Shown here piece by piece: positions 47,296 to 57,450 of a DNA stretch of 64,000 nucleotides. Each line of letters begins with the position of its first letter. Position 1 is the stretch's first letter. This DNA is from Candidatus Saccharimonadota bacterium. GTDB lineage: Bacteria > Patescibacteriota > Saccharimonadia > Saccharimonadales > Saccharimonadaceae. The DNA is taken from contig JAATFU010000005.1 in NCBI GenBank assembly GCA_015655045.1, positions 1 through 64,000 on the forward strand. Direction: 5' to 3'. The translations under genes were made by a program, and so were the position numbers. The notes below the pieces were generated by a model. It made no database searches and was not told the origin of the DNA. It saw nothing but the letters and a program-made list of their open reading frames with translations.

Positions 47296-49680
47296 CTATT
47301 CAGTTAATTTCCCTAAATATTCCCGATTCGACAAGGCGTCACATAAGACCGCCATTTCCTGCACGACAATCTTCTGGATAGAATCTCCTTGGCCGCCAGC
47401 ATCAACCGAGACAGCATCCGGTTCGCCCCCATAGGACCCGGACCGAGCGTAGACACGCACATACTGGGAGCTGATCACTTCATCTAACTTAATATCAAAG
47501 ATCCACTGCTCATCCCAAAATGTCTCACGCTGGGTGCCGGTGTTGAGATAACTATTCCCAAAAAGAAACGACGTAGGAGTCGGTCGGGTGACTGTCTTTC
47601 GAGTAGTCCAATCCGTACCGTTATTGCTTGTTTGGATATCAAAGTCAACAAGCGTTCCGGATACCTGCCACGACTGACCACACCAGAGAATGACTCGATC
47701 GAATCGAGTCGCCCGTTGCCACATCATAACGGCAGAATCGGGTAATGGGGTTGTCCCAAACGCATACCCGGAGTTGTCTCCATATTTGGTAGGCCATTGA
47801 CCATTTCCAAGCTCAGGAGCAGGTTTGCTTGATATTTGGCGATCAATTGCAGCCACAGACGAGCTTACCCATGAGCTTTGCGTCGAGACGGGTGGCCAGT
47901 CATTACAGGTATACACAGTGACGCTAATACCTACGGGCAATCTGAGGTAGACTGGAATATCTCGAACAGGAACTATTACTCTGCCGTTAGTAACGGTCAA
48001 CGTGCTCACATCTCCAAATGAATCTACGTATTCGAGTGCTGAGGCAGAGCCAGTTACTTGAAGTGTGACGGTACAGTTATCCATATGGGAAGCCGCAATA
48101 AAGACTGCCGTAGAGCCGGTCTCGTCACTATAGATATTTCCGACAAAGATTCTATCACCAAGATAGCCAAACGACAGAGCACGATCAAAGGGACGATTAA
48201 AAGTCTCTTCGGCAAGTACTCGCCACAAGGCGGCATCAGGGTTGAGGCTCGTGTCTCGATTAATCCACCACGTCGGAAAGGACCAATAGCCTTGACTCCG
48301 GTCATACCAATACGAATTACGCTCACGTGGAATGCCATACTGTTCCCAGACAAGTGCATGCATGAGTTTTACACGAACTCGGCGGGGGTGATAGATCGCA
48401 TAGACACTACTAAATGCGGCGCCGGCTTCTGTCTGCCAAAGCAATTTGTCTTGTTGCCCGAATTCAACCAGCAGAGCCAAAAACGCCGGGATTGAACTTC
48501 GTGCAATCGCAAGATCCCCGTTCGTCATCGAATTATAATCATGAAACGAGAATCCATCGCACCATGCCCCACCCCCTGCCGCTAAGAATGTACGCCACCC
48601 TGCCGCATCAATACTGACAGGACATGGCCCAATTGCTTGAGCAGCAGCATTACCCTGATGTACATAGCCCTGGAATAGTCGCATTCTCTGCACAGTCTCT
48701 ACGGTCAAACTAGGTTCGTTGATCGGACCTTCAAAGTAATGTACACCGGCAGGATAAAGAGTTTGGACAACCTGTTTCACACCCTGCTTATAAGCATCAC
48801 CAATAGCGGTCGCAGCGATCAGCGCAGCCGTACCATTGTTTCGAGTCCATACGCTAATGTAGGCACTTGCTGCATTGATCTTAGTCTGCGCAGCACCAGC
48901 GTCTGTTATAACGAGATTGTCATACGTCTCAACTGTGGTCGAAGCATCTGGAGACGAGACAGTCACCTTCACTCCCGAGATCGTGCCCGTGGAGAGGCTG
49001 ACAAATGTCGTTGCACCATTGACTTCAGGAGTTTTTGTAATAACATTCAACCAAACCTGTCCAGCCGAGTTGGGAATATTCATCTCATCGATAGTCCGAC
49101 CGGGAAAATTAACCCATTGTTCTCTTGGACGATTTGGCTCAGCAAATGCGGTGTGTACCGGGCTAGCCCAATAGTCGTTTCCATTCTGGATGTCGGTCAG
49201 AAGTGCAGCAATCGTCCCATTTCCAGTGGTTGGGGCATTGGCATTGGTAACCGAGAGACGAGACGTTCCCATGCCAAGTACACCCTTCCCGATAACCTCC
49301 CTTGATGGGTCGGCACTATCATAGAGCGTGCTAGGAGCAGGAAGCTGAGGAAACCGAGAGTCGGGACGAATTACCGAGAAGTTCGTTGCCGCATACGAGG
49401 TTCCGAAAACTGCGTCAGTAGTGGGGCCTGTGAAATAAATTCGATACCAACCAAGCGCCCAGCCTCCAACGGGAGCTATAGGAACAACCGTGACACCCGA
49501 GACAGCGCCTGAGGAAACGACATCACCCTCGTAGTTTCGAACTGTATACGCTGTAGGTCCTGATCCAGATAGGATAATTGTGGGTACGGAACCACCTTTA
49601 TAAAAAACGCCATTGCGGCTCGGGAATGAACAGGATCGATAGTAGGAGGGTACGGGGGCGAGGGGAAACGGAGAAGACAC
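47296..49680 (-). CDS. Clan GH-A-like glycoside hydrolase with C-terminal discoidin-like domain, no obvious signal peptide
   Basis: EGPINEPSL (acid/base), LLWQTEAGAAF (nucleophile); C-terminal WQRATRFDRVILWCGQ...DFDIQTSNNGTDW. Confidence 0.75.
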   Translation of the reverse strand: MSSPFPLAPVPSYYRSCSFPSRNGVFYKGGSVPTIILSGSGPTAYTVRNYEGDVVSSGAVSGVTVVPIAPVGGWALGWYRIYFTGPTTDAVFGTSYAATNFSVIRPDSRFPQLPAPSTLYDSADPSREVIGKGVLGMGTSRLSVTNANAPTTGNGTIAALLTDIQNGNDYWASPVHTAFAEPNRPREQWVNFPGRTIDEMNIPNSAGQVWLNVITKTPEVNGATTFVSLSTGTISGVKVTVSSPDASTTVETYDNLVITDAGAAQTKINAASAYISVWTRNNGTAALIAATAIGDAYKQGVKQVVQTLYPAGVHYFEGPINEPSLTVETVQRMRLFQGYVHQGNAAAQAIGPCPVSIDAAGWRTFLAAGGGAWCDGFSFHDYNSMTNGDLAIARSSIPAFLALLVEFGQQDKLLWQTEAGAAFSSVYAIYHPRRVRVKLMHALVWEQYGIPRERNSYWYDRSQGYWSFPTWWINRDTSLNPDAALWRVLAEETFNRPFDRALSFGYLGDRIFVGNIYSDETGSTAVFIAASHMDNCTVTLQVTGSASALEYVDSFGDVSTLTVTNGRVIVPVRDIPVYLRLPVGISVTVYTCNDWPPVSTQSSWVSSSVAAIDRQISSKPAPELGNGQWPTKYGDNSGYAFGTTPLPDSAVMMWQRATRFDRVILWCGQSWQVSGTLVDFDIQTSNNGTDWTTRKTVTRPTPTSFLFGNSYLNTGTQRETFWDEQWIFDIKLDEVISSQYVRVYARSGSYGGEPDAVSVDAGGQGDSIQKIVVQEMAVLCDALSNREYLGKLTE

Positions 49681-49683
49681 GCG

Positions 49684-51021
49684 TTACCACTCCGTCAGCA
49701 TAATGAGATACGTCGGAGCATTGTCAGTAACTGAGGCTGTGACTGCCACTCCAGCCGCTCCCGTGCCCGAACCCGCACCTGGAGTGCCGGGAGCTGCAAT
49801 ACACGTACCAGTCCAACCAGACTTGTCTGTGGTGTTGATCCAGATGGGAGCGGGAGCACCAGCTCCGCCACCGCCGGCATTCCCACCGGTTCCAGCAGCA
49901 CCATTGCCACCCGATGCATTAAATACACCTTCTCCCTTAAGAATACGCGCGTTAATAATCATGGCACCAGCTCCGCCACCGCCGCCACCACCGGCATTTG
50001 TCCCATCACCGCCGCCGCTTCCCCCGCCGTGACCAGCAGGAATACCACCGCGCTCCGTTCCCATAAGTCCATATCCAGTAAAACGAGTGAATGGGTCGGC
50101 CGTGGTTCCGATAAAGTCCCGCCATGGCTCGTTGTGCCCAATGCCCCCAGCAACCGCCCCTGCATTGCCCGCTCCACCAGCACCAGATCCATAAAGAGAT
50201 TGTGAACCTTGAAAAACGCCAACCGATGCCGATCCCTGAACGCCTGCACCCACTCCTCCGTTTGCTCCGGCACCCCCACCGAATGACGCAGGTACTCCGA
50301 CAGGACCAGCCACTCCACCGGTGGCTCCAACGGCATCTCCTCCACGAGTGGAGACGGTACCGTGATTGGTTAACGTACCAGATACTTGTATTCGGCCGTT
50401 GATAATAATAGTGACGCCCGCAAGCACCGTGAGGTCATGAAATTGTTGAGGACCAGCCCCACTTGCTACACCCGGACCTGCGGCTACTCCTGGGTTCGCG
50501 CCAAATGTATAAACCATACCATTTCGAGTATAGCCAGGAATTGTTGCCGTTCCATCGAAGATTACATCTCTTCCCGCGTGGCCATACCACATATATAGCC
50601 CATCTGCTGGGTGTACGTGATCAGCTCGAGCAGCAGTTCCTGCACTCCCAACATTAGCCGTACCAGCTGATACTGGCAACTCCGATGGTGTCTGGCCATC
50701 TTGTGCAAGGTGTACGAAGGTTGCATCGACCTCATCACGAGGGATAAACTCGGCATCCAAACCATCTCGTGTCGCAGTACTCAGGCCTGCAGGCTCAGCC
50801 CCCATGTCGGTTGCCGAGAGGACAACGTCCGAACTCAAGGGATGCCCCGCAACGGTACGCGTTGCCGGCACTTTCGCTCCAAGATCCGTGGTTAAATTAG
50901 TAACCTTGCCTTGTGGCACATCCTTAAGAGATCCGTCAGCATTATGGGCTTCGCCTAAAAACTCATTCAGGACCGTTCCCCACGTATCCTTATCGCCACC
51001 TGGTTGCGGAAGACGTGCCAC
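49684..51021 (-). CDS. Tail-fibre-like adaptor with glycine-rich distal region (MARLPQPG family)
   Basis: MARLPQPGGDKDTWGTVLNEFLGEAHNADGSLKDVPQGKVTNL; Gly-rich GGGSGGGDGTNAGGGGGGGAGAMI; GTG start, SD AGAAGAGG. Confidence 0.75.
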   Translation of the reverse strand: MARLPQPGGDKDTWGTVLNEFLGEAHNADGSLKDVPQGKVTNLTTDLGAKVPATRTVAGHPLSSDVVLSATDMGAEPAGLSTATRDGLDAEFIPRDEVDATFVHLAQDGQTPSELPVSAGTANVGSAGTAARADHVHPADGLYMWYGHAGRDVIFDGTATIPGYTRNGMVYTFGANPGVAAGPGVASGAGPQQFHDLTVLAGVTIIINGRIQVSGTLTNHGTVSTRGGDAVGATGGVAGPVGVPASFGGGAGANGGVGAGVQGSASVGVFQGSQSLYGSGAGGAGNAGAVAGGIGHNEPWRDFIGTTADPFTRFTGYGLMGTERGGIPAGHGGGSGGGDGTNAGGGGGGGAGAMIINARILKGEGVFNASGGNGAAGTGGNAGGGGAGAPAPIWINTTDKSGWTGTCIAAPGTPGAGSGTGAAGVAVTASVTDNAPTYLIMLTEW

Positions 51022-51198
51022 TTCTCTATTACCTCTTCTCTCTTAACATGCTTATGTAGTCTGGTGAAAATTATAAAGGGGTCAGACAGATTAGTCAATA
51101 TAGGTGCGCTGTGCGTACGGAGTTACATACTCTCAAAAAATGAAAAAGCTCCAGACTTATTGAGCAATGTGTACTCATAGTATCTGAAGCATTTTCAC

Positions 51199-51286
51199 TG
51201 GTGCGCGCGAGAGGACTTGAACCTCCACGTCCCGAAGGACACTAGCACCTCAAGCTAGCCTGGCTACCAAATTACAGCACGCGCGC
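51199..51286 (-). tRNA. tRNA-Leu (GAG)
   Basis: Class II tRNA; anticodon stem-loop CTAGC-TTGAGGT-GCTAG; acceptor GCGCGCG/CGCGCGC-A-CCA. Confidence 0.92.
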
Positions 51287-51320
51287 ATACGCGAAGGTAA
51301 CCAAGGTAGTATAGCTGAAT

Positions 51321-53108
51321 CTACGGTGTTTTGTAAACAGATCGCGTGCCGACAGACCAATTCAGTACATCACTATAGCGATCAACAGGCGAGACTAATA
51401 CATCTTTTGCGCTATAGGTCTGAATATTACGACTATAGACATACTGGGCAGTTGGTTGATACAGCCCAATTGCCGGGACATCACTCAACCACTGTTTCGC
51501 AAAGGTGATGTACTTTGCATTTCTGAGATTTGGCTCAAGTCGGGAGCGAGCGCTTGAGAGTGCGTCGTCGCTAATGCTACTGGCGTAGTTTGAGTAATTT
51601 AGTTGAGTCGTCTGCGATGAATGCCAGTACGCAAACACGTCTGGATCGGCCCCAATTGTAATTTGGTAAAGTAGCACATCGTAATTACGTGGCACTAAGA
51701 TATTCTGAAAGACGTCTTGTGTTACGTCATTTGGATCAACTATCTGGGTATCGACGGATACGCCGATTTGTCGCCACTGACCCGACAGAACCTCAAGGAC
51801 TCGCTCAAATTCACTATTTTTTGTGGTGACAACTGAGAGCTTCAACGTCTCCCCGTTCTTCTTGCGCACCGTCCCATCCAGCACCCAGCCGTCATCCGTC
51901 AATAGCTTGGCTGCGGCGTCTTTATTGTAAGCGGGAGCACTCGGTACATCGCCCGTGAGTTGTCCATTCGTAAAAGGTAAATCAAGTGATGGCGTGGCAA
52001 TTGGCAGAGCAGCTCGAATGGCTTTGGTATCAGTACCAACCTGTAAGGCTTGCCGAACTGTTTTATCGCTTAATAGTTGGCTCTTCGTATTCAGTAAAGC
52101 ATAGACACCACTAGCAATAGGGCTGCTCGTCGCGACGTAGTGACCCAGGTTGACATTCGAAAGGTCAGTTGGTGCGAGATCGGCAGCCGCATTCACTTCG
52201 GCTAAAGCCAGCGCCCGGACAATTGCATCGCGAGACTCGTAGACATGGAGTTGGAAACGGGCGAGTTTAGGTGTGCCGCCATAATAAGTATCATTTCGTG
52301 CTAACTGGACAATCTTTCGTCCCGCACTACTATCAACTGTTTGTGTAAAGCGAAATGTAAATGGACCGCTACCGATTGGGCTGTCGCCGAAACTATTCTC
52401 GCGAATACTCCCTGGGTCAACTGTCCCTAGAATGTGCTGCGGGACGATCGCAAAGGTCAAGGCATACTCGAAGGCGGCATACGGCGCTGGCAACGTAAAT
52501 TGAACGGTTGTATCATCAAGTGCGACTGCCTTAATATCACTCCATCCTGTGATTGTCGAGCGAACACTCGGGTTTTTCATTAAATTCACCGTAAAGGCTA
52601 CATCCTTAGCAGTCAGAGCCATCCCATCCTGCCATTTGGCATCGGGACGAATGGTCACTGTATAGACGGTATGGGTATCATTAATGGCCACTGTTCGAGC
52701 CAGGTCATTATTCAAATGTCCAGAGGTATCATATTGGAGCAAATGTGAAAATAGTAGATCACTGGCCGATTGCTCAGCGCTCGTACTTGCGAAGAGTGGG
52801 TCGAGCGTATTAAGAGGTCCAAGCACACCTTCGGCATAGGTTCCATCAGTTGCCTGGGTGGTATCCATGTAGGTTCGTTGAAACCACATGAGCTGCATAC
52901 CAGTTGCGGCAATCAATACCCCAATGGCAATAATCCAAATAATGATATGCTGGCGAACGTCGCGGACACTACTCCAACGCTTAATAATAAACTTATGAGC
53001 GTGTCGTACGGTCACGTTCTCAACCCGCTTCATGCGTTTTGAGAGATCGCGGCTTGTCAGGCTCAACTTCGGTAACCGATGCCACCCATGACGGTCATTC
53101 TCTGTCAC
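51321..53108 (-). CDS. ABC transporter substrate-binding protein, family 5 (peptide type)
   Basis: TM anchor then YAEGVLGPLNTLDPLFASTSAEQSASDLLFSHL..., KWQDGMALTAKDVAFTVNL. Confidence 0.93.
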   Translation of the reverse strand: MTENDRHGWHRLPKLSLTSRDLSKRMKRVENVTVRHAHKFIIKRWSSVRDVRQHIIIWIIAIGVLIAATGMQLMWFQRTYMDTTQATDGTYAEGVLGPLNTLDPLFASTSAEQSASDLLFSHLLQYDTSGHLNNDLARTVAINDTHTVYTVTIRPDAKWQDGMALTAKDVAFTVNLMKNPSVRSTITGWSDIKAVALDDTTVQFTLPAPYAAFEYALTFAIVPQHILGTVDPGSIRENSFGDSPIGSGPFTFRFTQTVDSSAGRKIVQLARNDTYYGGTPKLARFQLHVYESRDAIVRALALAEVNAAADLAPTDLSNVNLGHYVATSSPIASGVYALLNTKSQLLSDKTVRQALQVGTDTKAIRAALPIATPSLDLPFTNGQLTGDVPSAPAYNKDAAAKLLTDDGWVLDGTVRKKNGETLKLSVVTTKNSEFERVLEVLSGQWRQIGVSVDTQIVDPNDVTQDVFQNILVPRNYDVLLYQITIGADPDVFAYWHSSQTTQLNYSNYASSISDDALSSARSRLEPNLRNAKYITFAKQWLSDVPAIGLYQPTAQYVYSRNIQTYSAKDVLVSPVDRYSDVLNWSVGTRSVYKTP

Positions 53109-53119
53109 GCTTATATCCC

Positions 53120-53353
53120 TTATTTAAAGGCTGGTAACAATAAACCAGCAAGTATCGACAGGATAAATACCACTGCCAATACAATTGTTACTTCGAACAA
53201 ATTCTTATCGAGTCCACGACGTGTGGTATATAGCTCACCCGAACTCCCGAATCCAGCACCCAAAGAAGCACCACGTTGTTGAAGTAAAATAGCAATCACC
53301 ATGAGGATTGCTGAGCCAACCGTAATAAATTGTAAGATTCCATCAATATTCAT
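53120..53353 (-). CDS. secG: Preprotein translocase subunit SecG
   Basis: LLQQRGASLGAGFGSSGELYTTRRGLDK. Confidence 0.93.
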   Translation of the reverse strand: MNIDGILQFITVGSAILMVIAILLQQRGASLGAGFGSSGELYTTRRGLDKNLFEVTIVLAVVFILSILAGLLLPAFK

Positions 53354-53354
53354 T

Positions 53355-53747
53355 TTATAGGCCTTCCTTTGCACGGCTTGAACGTAAATCAAGTGCTGCA
53401 CTTACTATATAGTTTACCAGACTCAGCAGCATTCCCGTAAGGATTGAGTTAAAGAATGTCATCGACAGACCCGGCGCAAGTTTCAAAGAGAGATAGACCA
53501 TAAAACCATTCACCACTAAGACAAATAGGCCAAGGGTTAATAAAATGGCCGGCAATGACAAAATAGTAATGATTGGGCGTAGCACTGTGTTGACGATCGA
53601 GAAGATTAGTCCTGCAAACAGGAAGCCAATGATACCGACCGTGGCATGGACATTCTCGTACCCCGTTCCGAGCAAACGAACAGCCACCCATAAGCCAAGC
53701 GAGTTAAGGAGCCATCGAATAATAAATACACCAAATTGCTTTTTCAT
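53355..53747 (-). CDS. Phage holin family 4-like small membrane protein
   Basis: Four TM helices with GLIFSIVNTVLRPIITILSLPAILLTLGLFVLVVN. Confidence 0.9.
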   Translation of the reverse strand: MKKQFGVFIIRWLLNSLGLWVAVRLLGTGYENVHATVGIIGFLFAGLIFSIVNTVLRPIITILSLPAILLTLGLFVLVVNGFMVYLSLKLAPGLSMTFFNSILTGMLLSLVNYIVSAALDLRSSRAKEGL

Positions 53748-53765
53748 ACTGTTATGTTTAGTATA

Positions 53766-54965
53766 TCACAACCCTTTACTGAGTGCGCTGCTGAGGTTCG
53801 TGTGGCCCGTCTCGGTAATGAGAATATTGTCTTCGATTCGAACCCCAATACCCTCTTCTGGTACGTAGATACCCGGTTCAACCGTGAGGACCATTCCTGG
53901 CAAGAATTCTGTGGCTCGCCCCAGGCTATCATGCACATCTATTCCAAGCCCATGACTAATAGCGTGCGGAAAGTAACGGCGATAGTCATCGGCAGACGCG
54001 AGGAGATTAAGTTCCGCAAGAGCTGTCTTCATAATCTCATCCACTTGTTCATAATAGGTAGCTATGGAAGCATGTGGCTTTAGAAGCTTAATAATTTTCT
54101 CTTGGGCCTGTTGCACGGCAACATGAATAGCAAGTTGACGCTTCGTGGGTTCTCCATACGCATACGTACGCGATATGTCAGCAGCATAGCCATGGACCCG
54201 CGCACCAATATCAAGCAGCACGAGTTGGCGTGGCTTAAGCTTGGCATTGTTCTCGCCATAATGAAGCGTACAGGCATTAGCACCGCTAGCTACAATCGGA
54301 TCATACGCATGCCCCGTCGCACCACGACGACGAAAAGCATAGCTAAACTCCGCTTCGATCTCGTACTCGTAGTGAAACTCGGGAAGTAATACCTTCACAT
54401 CTGCAAAACTTTGCATTGTCAATTTAATAGCCTTTTTTATAGCCATAATCTCTTCGGGCTGTTTAATTGCACGAAGCTTCGCAAGATCCCATTGACAATC
54501 AAGTACATCTGCAAAGGTTCGCTCTAATAGCCGGTGGAGCTGACGCGGAGCGGGGTTAAGCGTAAAATCAATATATTCAATAAATGAAGGATCACCCAGC
54601 GTGTGAACAACCGTATGACGAGTTGCCAGGTCGTGTAAAAGCGTGGTTGCCTCATCGCGTGTAAGAATCGCCTCGATACCACTTACCGTCTGGGCTGCTT
54701 CGTAGGTCAAACTGCCATCAAAAATCTGATTAACTTCACTTACGTGCGGCGCAACGAGCCATGAGGTATGGCGAGCACCATCAATAATTACCCACCAATC
54801 TGGCGCATCGATTCCCGTCAGCCACCAAAAATTTGCTTCTTGCTCAAACGCAAAAGCGGCATCGGCGCCTCTTTGCATTTGGGTATATGCCGTGAGTATA
54901 ATCAAACCGCCGTGTAGGCTCTGGATTAAACTGTTTCGATTAGATTGGTGAAAGTTTTTTAACAT
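53766..54965 (-). CDS. pepP: Xaa-Pro aminopeptidase (M24)
   Basis: LLDIGARVHGYAADISRTYAYGEPT, HAISHGLGIDVHD, LTVEPGIYVPEEGIGVRIED. Confidence 0.95.
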   Translation of the reverse strand: MLKNFHQSNRNSLIQSLHGGLIILTAYTQMQRGADAAFAFEQEANFWWLTGIDAPDWWVIIDGARHTSWLVAPHVSEVNQIFDGSLTYEAAQTVSGIEAILTRDEATTLLHDLATRHTVVHTLGDPSFIEYIDFTLNPAPRQLHRLLERTFADVLDCQWDLAKLRAIKQPEEIMAIKKAIKLTMQSFADVKVLLPEFHYEYEIEAEFSYAFRRRGATGHAYDPIVASGANACTLHYGENNAKLKPRQLVLLDIGARVHGYAADISRTYAYGEPTKRQLAIHVAVQQAQEKIIKLLKPHASIATYYEQVDEIMKTALAELNLLASADDYRRYFPHAISHGLGIDVHDSLGRATEFLPGMVLTVEPGIYVPEEGIGVRIEDNILITETGHTNLSSALSKGL

Positions 54966-55003
54966 AGGTGTTTATACTATACCAGTTACTCAGTGTTGTT
55001 CTT

Positions 55004-55960
55004 CTACTTTTCGGGGGTTAAAGTACCAACCTCATTTGAAAATGCCGCATGCGTACTATCAAAGTCTGCCGTCACTGCTTTAACGTGATAATAATAGACG
55101 GTATGTGGCTTTAGTCCAGTTGACACACCGCCGGTAGCAGTTTGCGTGACATCCTTCTTGTCCTGGGTAAAGTTAATATCAGTTGCCCATTCAATTACAT
55201 AGCTCGTTGCTCCATTTACTGGCGACCATGAATACTCCACCGAAGTAGCGGAAAGAGGTTTTACCTTCAGATTAGTCGGCGAGGCAGATAAGAGAGTTGT
55301 CATCGCGAAGCGAGGTAATGACCAGGGACCTTCCCCCGAACTGTTATTAGCCTTCACTCTTAGGTAGTAGCCCGTACCAGCCTTAAGGTTATTACAACTG
55401 TTTGTTAATTCTGCTGATGTTCTAGTTGATACTATCTCACTAAAATTTTTATCAATTGCACATTGAGTAGTGTAGCTGGCGGTATTATCTGTTGCGAGCC
55501 AGCTTACCCCAATTTGTGTCCCATTAATAAAAGCAATTGTAGGCTTGGGAGCAACTGTCGGCTTAGCAATAGCCGGAATAGCGGGGCAGCTTCCTGGTTG
55601 AGGTACGGATGAGGAGGAAGTAACATAATATTTAATTGACTGATTGGCAATTAAACTTCCTGACACACAGTAAACTGTTCCATCGAATGTTCCTCCGCCA
55701 TCAAGGCGTACTCGACTATCAAACTTGACGTCATTGGGCAACTTGACTGGATATCCATTTCCGTCCTTATCACTTGCTGCGGTCATCGCCGTAGGAATAG
55801 ACCTAAGGACACTCTTCACTTGGTTGATTTGGTCAAGGTGATGTAGTAGGAGTACCATTGCAATTGCTATAACAATTACCACAATGCCGCTTGCAATGCC
55901 TAGAAAGATCTTCTTACGAGAAACTCGTTGAGGTGGCGGAGATTGAAGTGTATATTCCAT
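55004..55960 (-). CDS. Membrane-anchored protein with pilin-head-like region and two FN3-like domains
   Basis: KKIFLGIASGIVVIVIAIAMVLLL TM; CxxGSL...; two FN3-type repeats (GTGYYLRVKANNSSGEGPWS, PHTVYYYHVKAV). Confidence 0.75.
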   Translation of the reverse strand: MEYTLQSPPPQRVSRKKIFLGIASGIVVIVIAIAMVLLLHHLDQINQVKSVLRSIPTAMTAASDKDGNGYPVKLPNDVKFDSRVRLDGGGTFDGTVYCVSGSLIANQSIKYYVTSSSSVPQPGSCPAIPAIAKPTVAPKPTIAFINGTQIGVSWLATDNTASYTTQCAIDKNFSEIVSTRTSAELTNSCNNLKAGTGYYLRVKANNSSGEGPWSLPRFAMTTLLSASPTNLKVKPLSATSVEYSWSPVNGATSYVIEWATDINFTQDKKDVTQTATGGVSTGLKPHTVYYYHVKAVTADFDSTHAAFSNEVGTLTPEK

Positions 55961-55978
55961 ATGGGTCCTTTCGTGGGA

Positions 55979-57450
55979 TTAGTATTTTATAAGACTCAGC
56001 TTCACAATCGATGGTTGGATAATATTAAAGGCTTGTCCTCCACCGGTTGAGCCAGTGACGTCGCCCGTATTATAGGCACCCGGCCCATCACCCGGCGGAT
56101 ACTGCCCAACTGTCGTATAACCTGTAAAGTTTTGATCATCGACCGTTCCGATGGTAAGCGTATGGCTATGCGAAGGCATCTCTGCAATTGTCAGGGTGTG
56201 TGTTTTTTCACCATACTTTTCCCCTATCGTATTAAACTCTGGATCGCTAGAGCTTAAATTAACTGACACTCTTCCTCGTGAATCGGGTAGATTAAATGTT
56301 GTCGAGCCATTGCCTGCACCGTAGGTCGTACCAATAACTGCAAACAAATTAGCGTAGGTCGTCCGCGATACGGCAGATCCATCTTCTGGAAGATAGCCAG
56401 CTTGGGTAGAATTCCAATAGCCCTCAACGGAAGTACCGACCGCTACAGCAGGGTCTGCCGCAACTACGGCTGGTGTTAGCTTAATAGCAACTTTCTCAAC
56501 AATCGACGGTTGAATAGTATTAAATGACTGCCCCCCTCCTGTCGAGCCATAAGTATTAGTAGTTGCATATTGACTTCCCGCATCGGCTGGCGGATACTGG
56601 CCAGCCCCCCCATAGCCTCCCCAGTTCTTATCGTCAGCCGTTCCAATAGGTACTACATGAGAGTGGGCTGGCATCTCGTTAATTGTAAGAATATGGGCAG
56701 TTTCACCATACTTTTCCCCCATCGTATTAAACTCTGGATCCGAAGGACTCAAATTAACCGACGCGTCTCCACGTGAGTTGGGTAGACTAAAAAGAGTCAC
56801 ACCATCACCACCGTCACCATAGGTTTCGCCAATAAGCGCAAATAAATCCGCGTAGGTCGTCCTCGAAACAGCCGCTCCATCCTCAAAAGCATATCCTGCG
56901 GGCGCCGCTGTCCAATATCCATGAATCGAGGTACCTACCGGTAAGGTTGAGACAGTTGGATCAATTGGTTGGTATTTAATGGCAAATTGCTTCACGATTG
57001 ATGGTTGGATATTATTATGTGCTTGATCTCCACCTGTAGCGAGGGTTGTGAGTCCTGGTGCATATGCTCCTGGCCCATCCGATGGAGGATACTGTCCAGC
57101 TATCGTATAGCCTGTAAAGTTTTTGTCATCAACATTACCGATAATCATTTGATGGTTATGCGAAGGTAGTTGAGCCACGGTAAGCGCCACCGTCTTTGCA
57201 CCCACTTTTTGTCCAAGTGTAGCAAAAGAAGAGCCAGGATATGATTGATTTACGACCGTACGGCCCCGCGAATCTGGCAAATTAAAAGTTGTTGAGCCGT
57301 CCCCTGCACCGTATGTTGTGCCGATGACCGCAAACAGGTCAGCATACGTCTGACGAGATACGGCCGAACCGTCTTCTAGCAAAAAACCCTGCGGTGGCGT
57401 TGTCCAGTAGCCTTCAATTGAGGTAGCAATCGGGAGTGATCCGTAAGCGT
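55979..57450 (-). repeat. Three diverged in-frame tail-collar repeats (~0.47-0.5 kb each)
   Basis: Approximate units 56960-57450, 56470-56955, 55979-56445; each ends IIQPSIV and contains an HxH (SHNH, AHSH, SHSH). Confidence 0.85.

Noticed and set aside
49703-50032. Pro/Ala-rich plus-strand ORF (PAPPPPPPP...)
   Set aside because: Antisense artefact of the glycine-rich region of the tail-fibre-like gene
49959-50345. 128-aa minus-strand ORF and other alternative-frame ORFs within large genes
   Set aside because: Alternative frames of well-supported coding regions with no independent signals
53355-53747. Holin-like protein as evidence for a prophage
   Set aside because: Holin family 4-type membrane proteins are common chromosomal genes; no terminase, capsid or portal genes in the window
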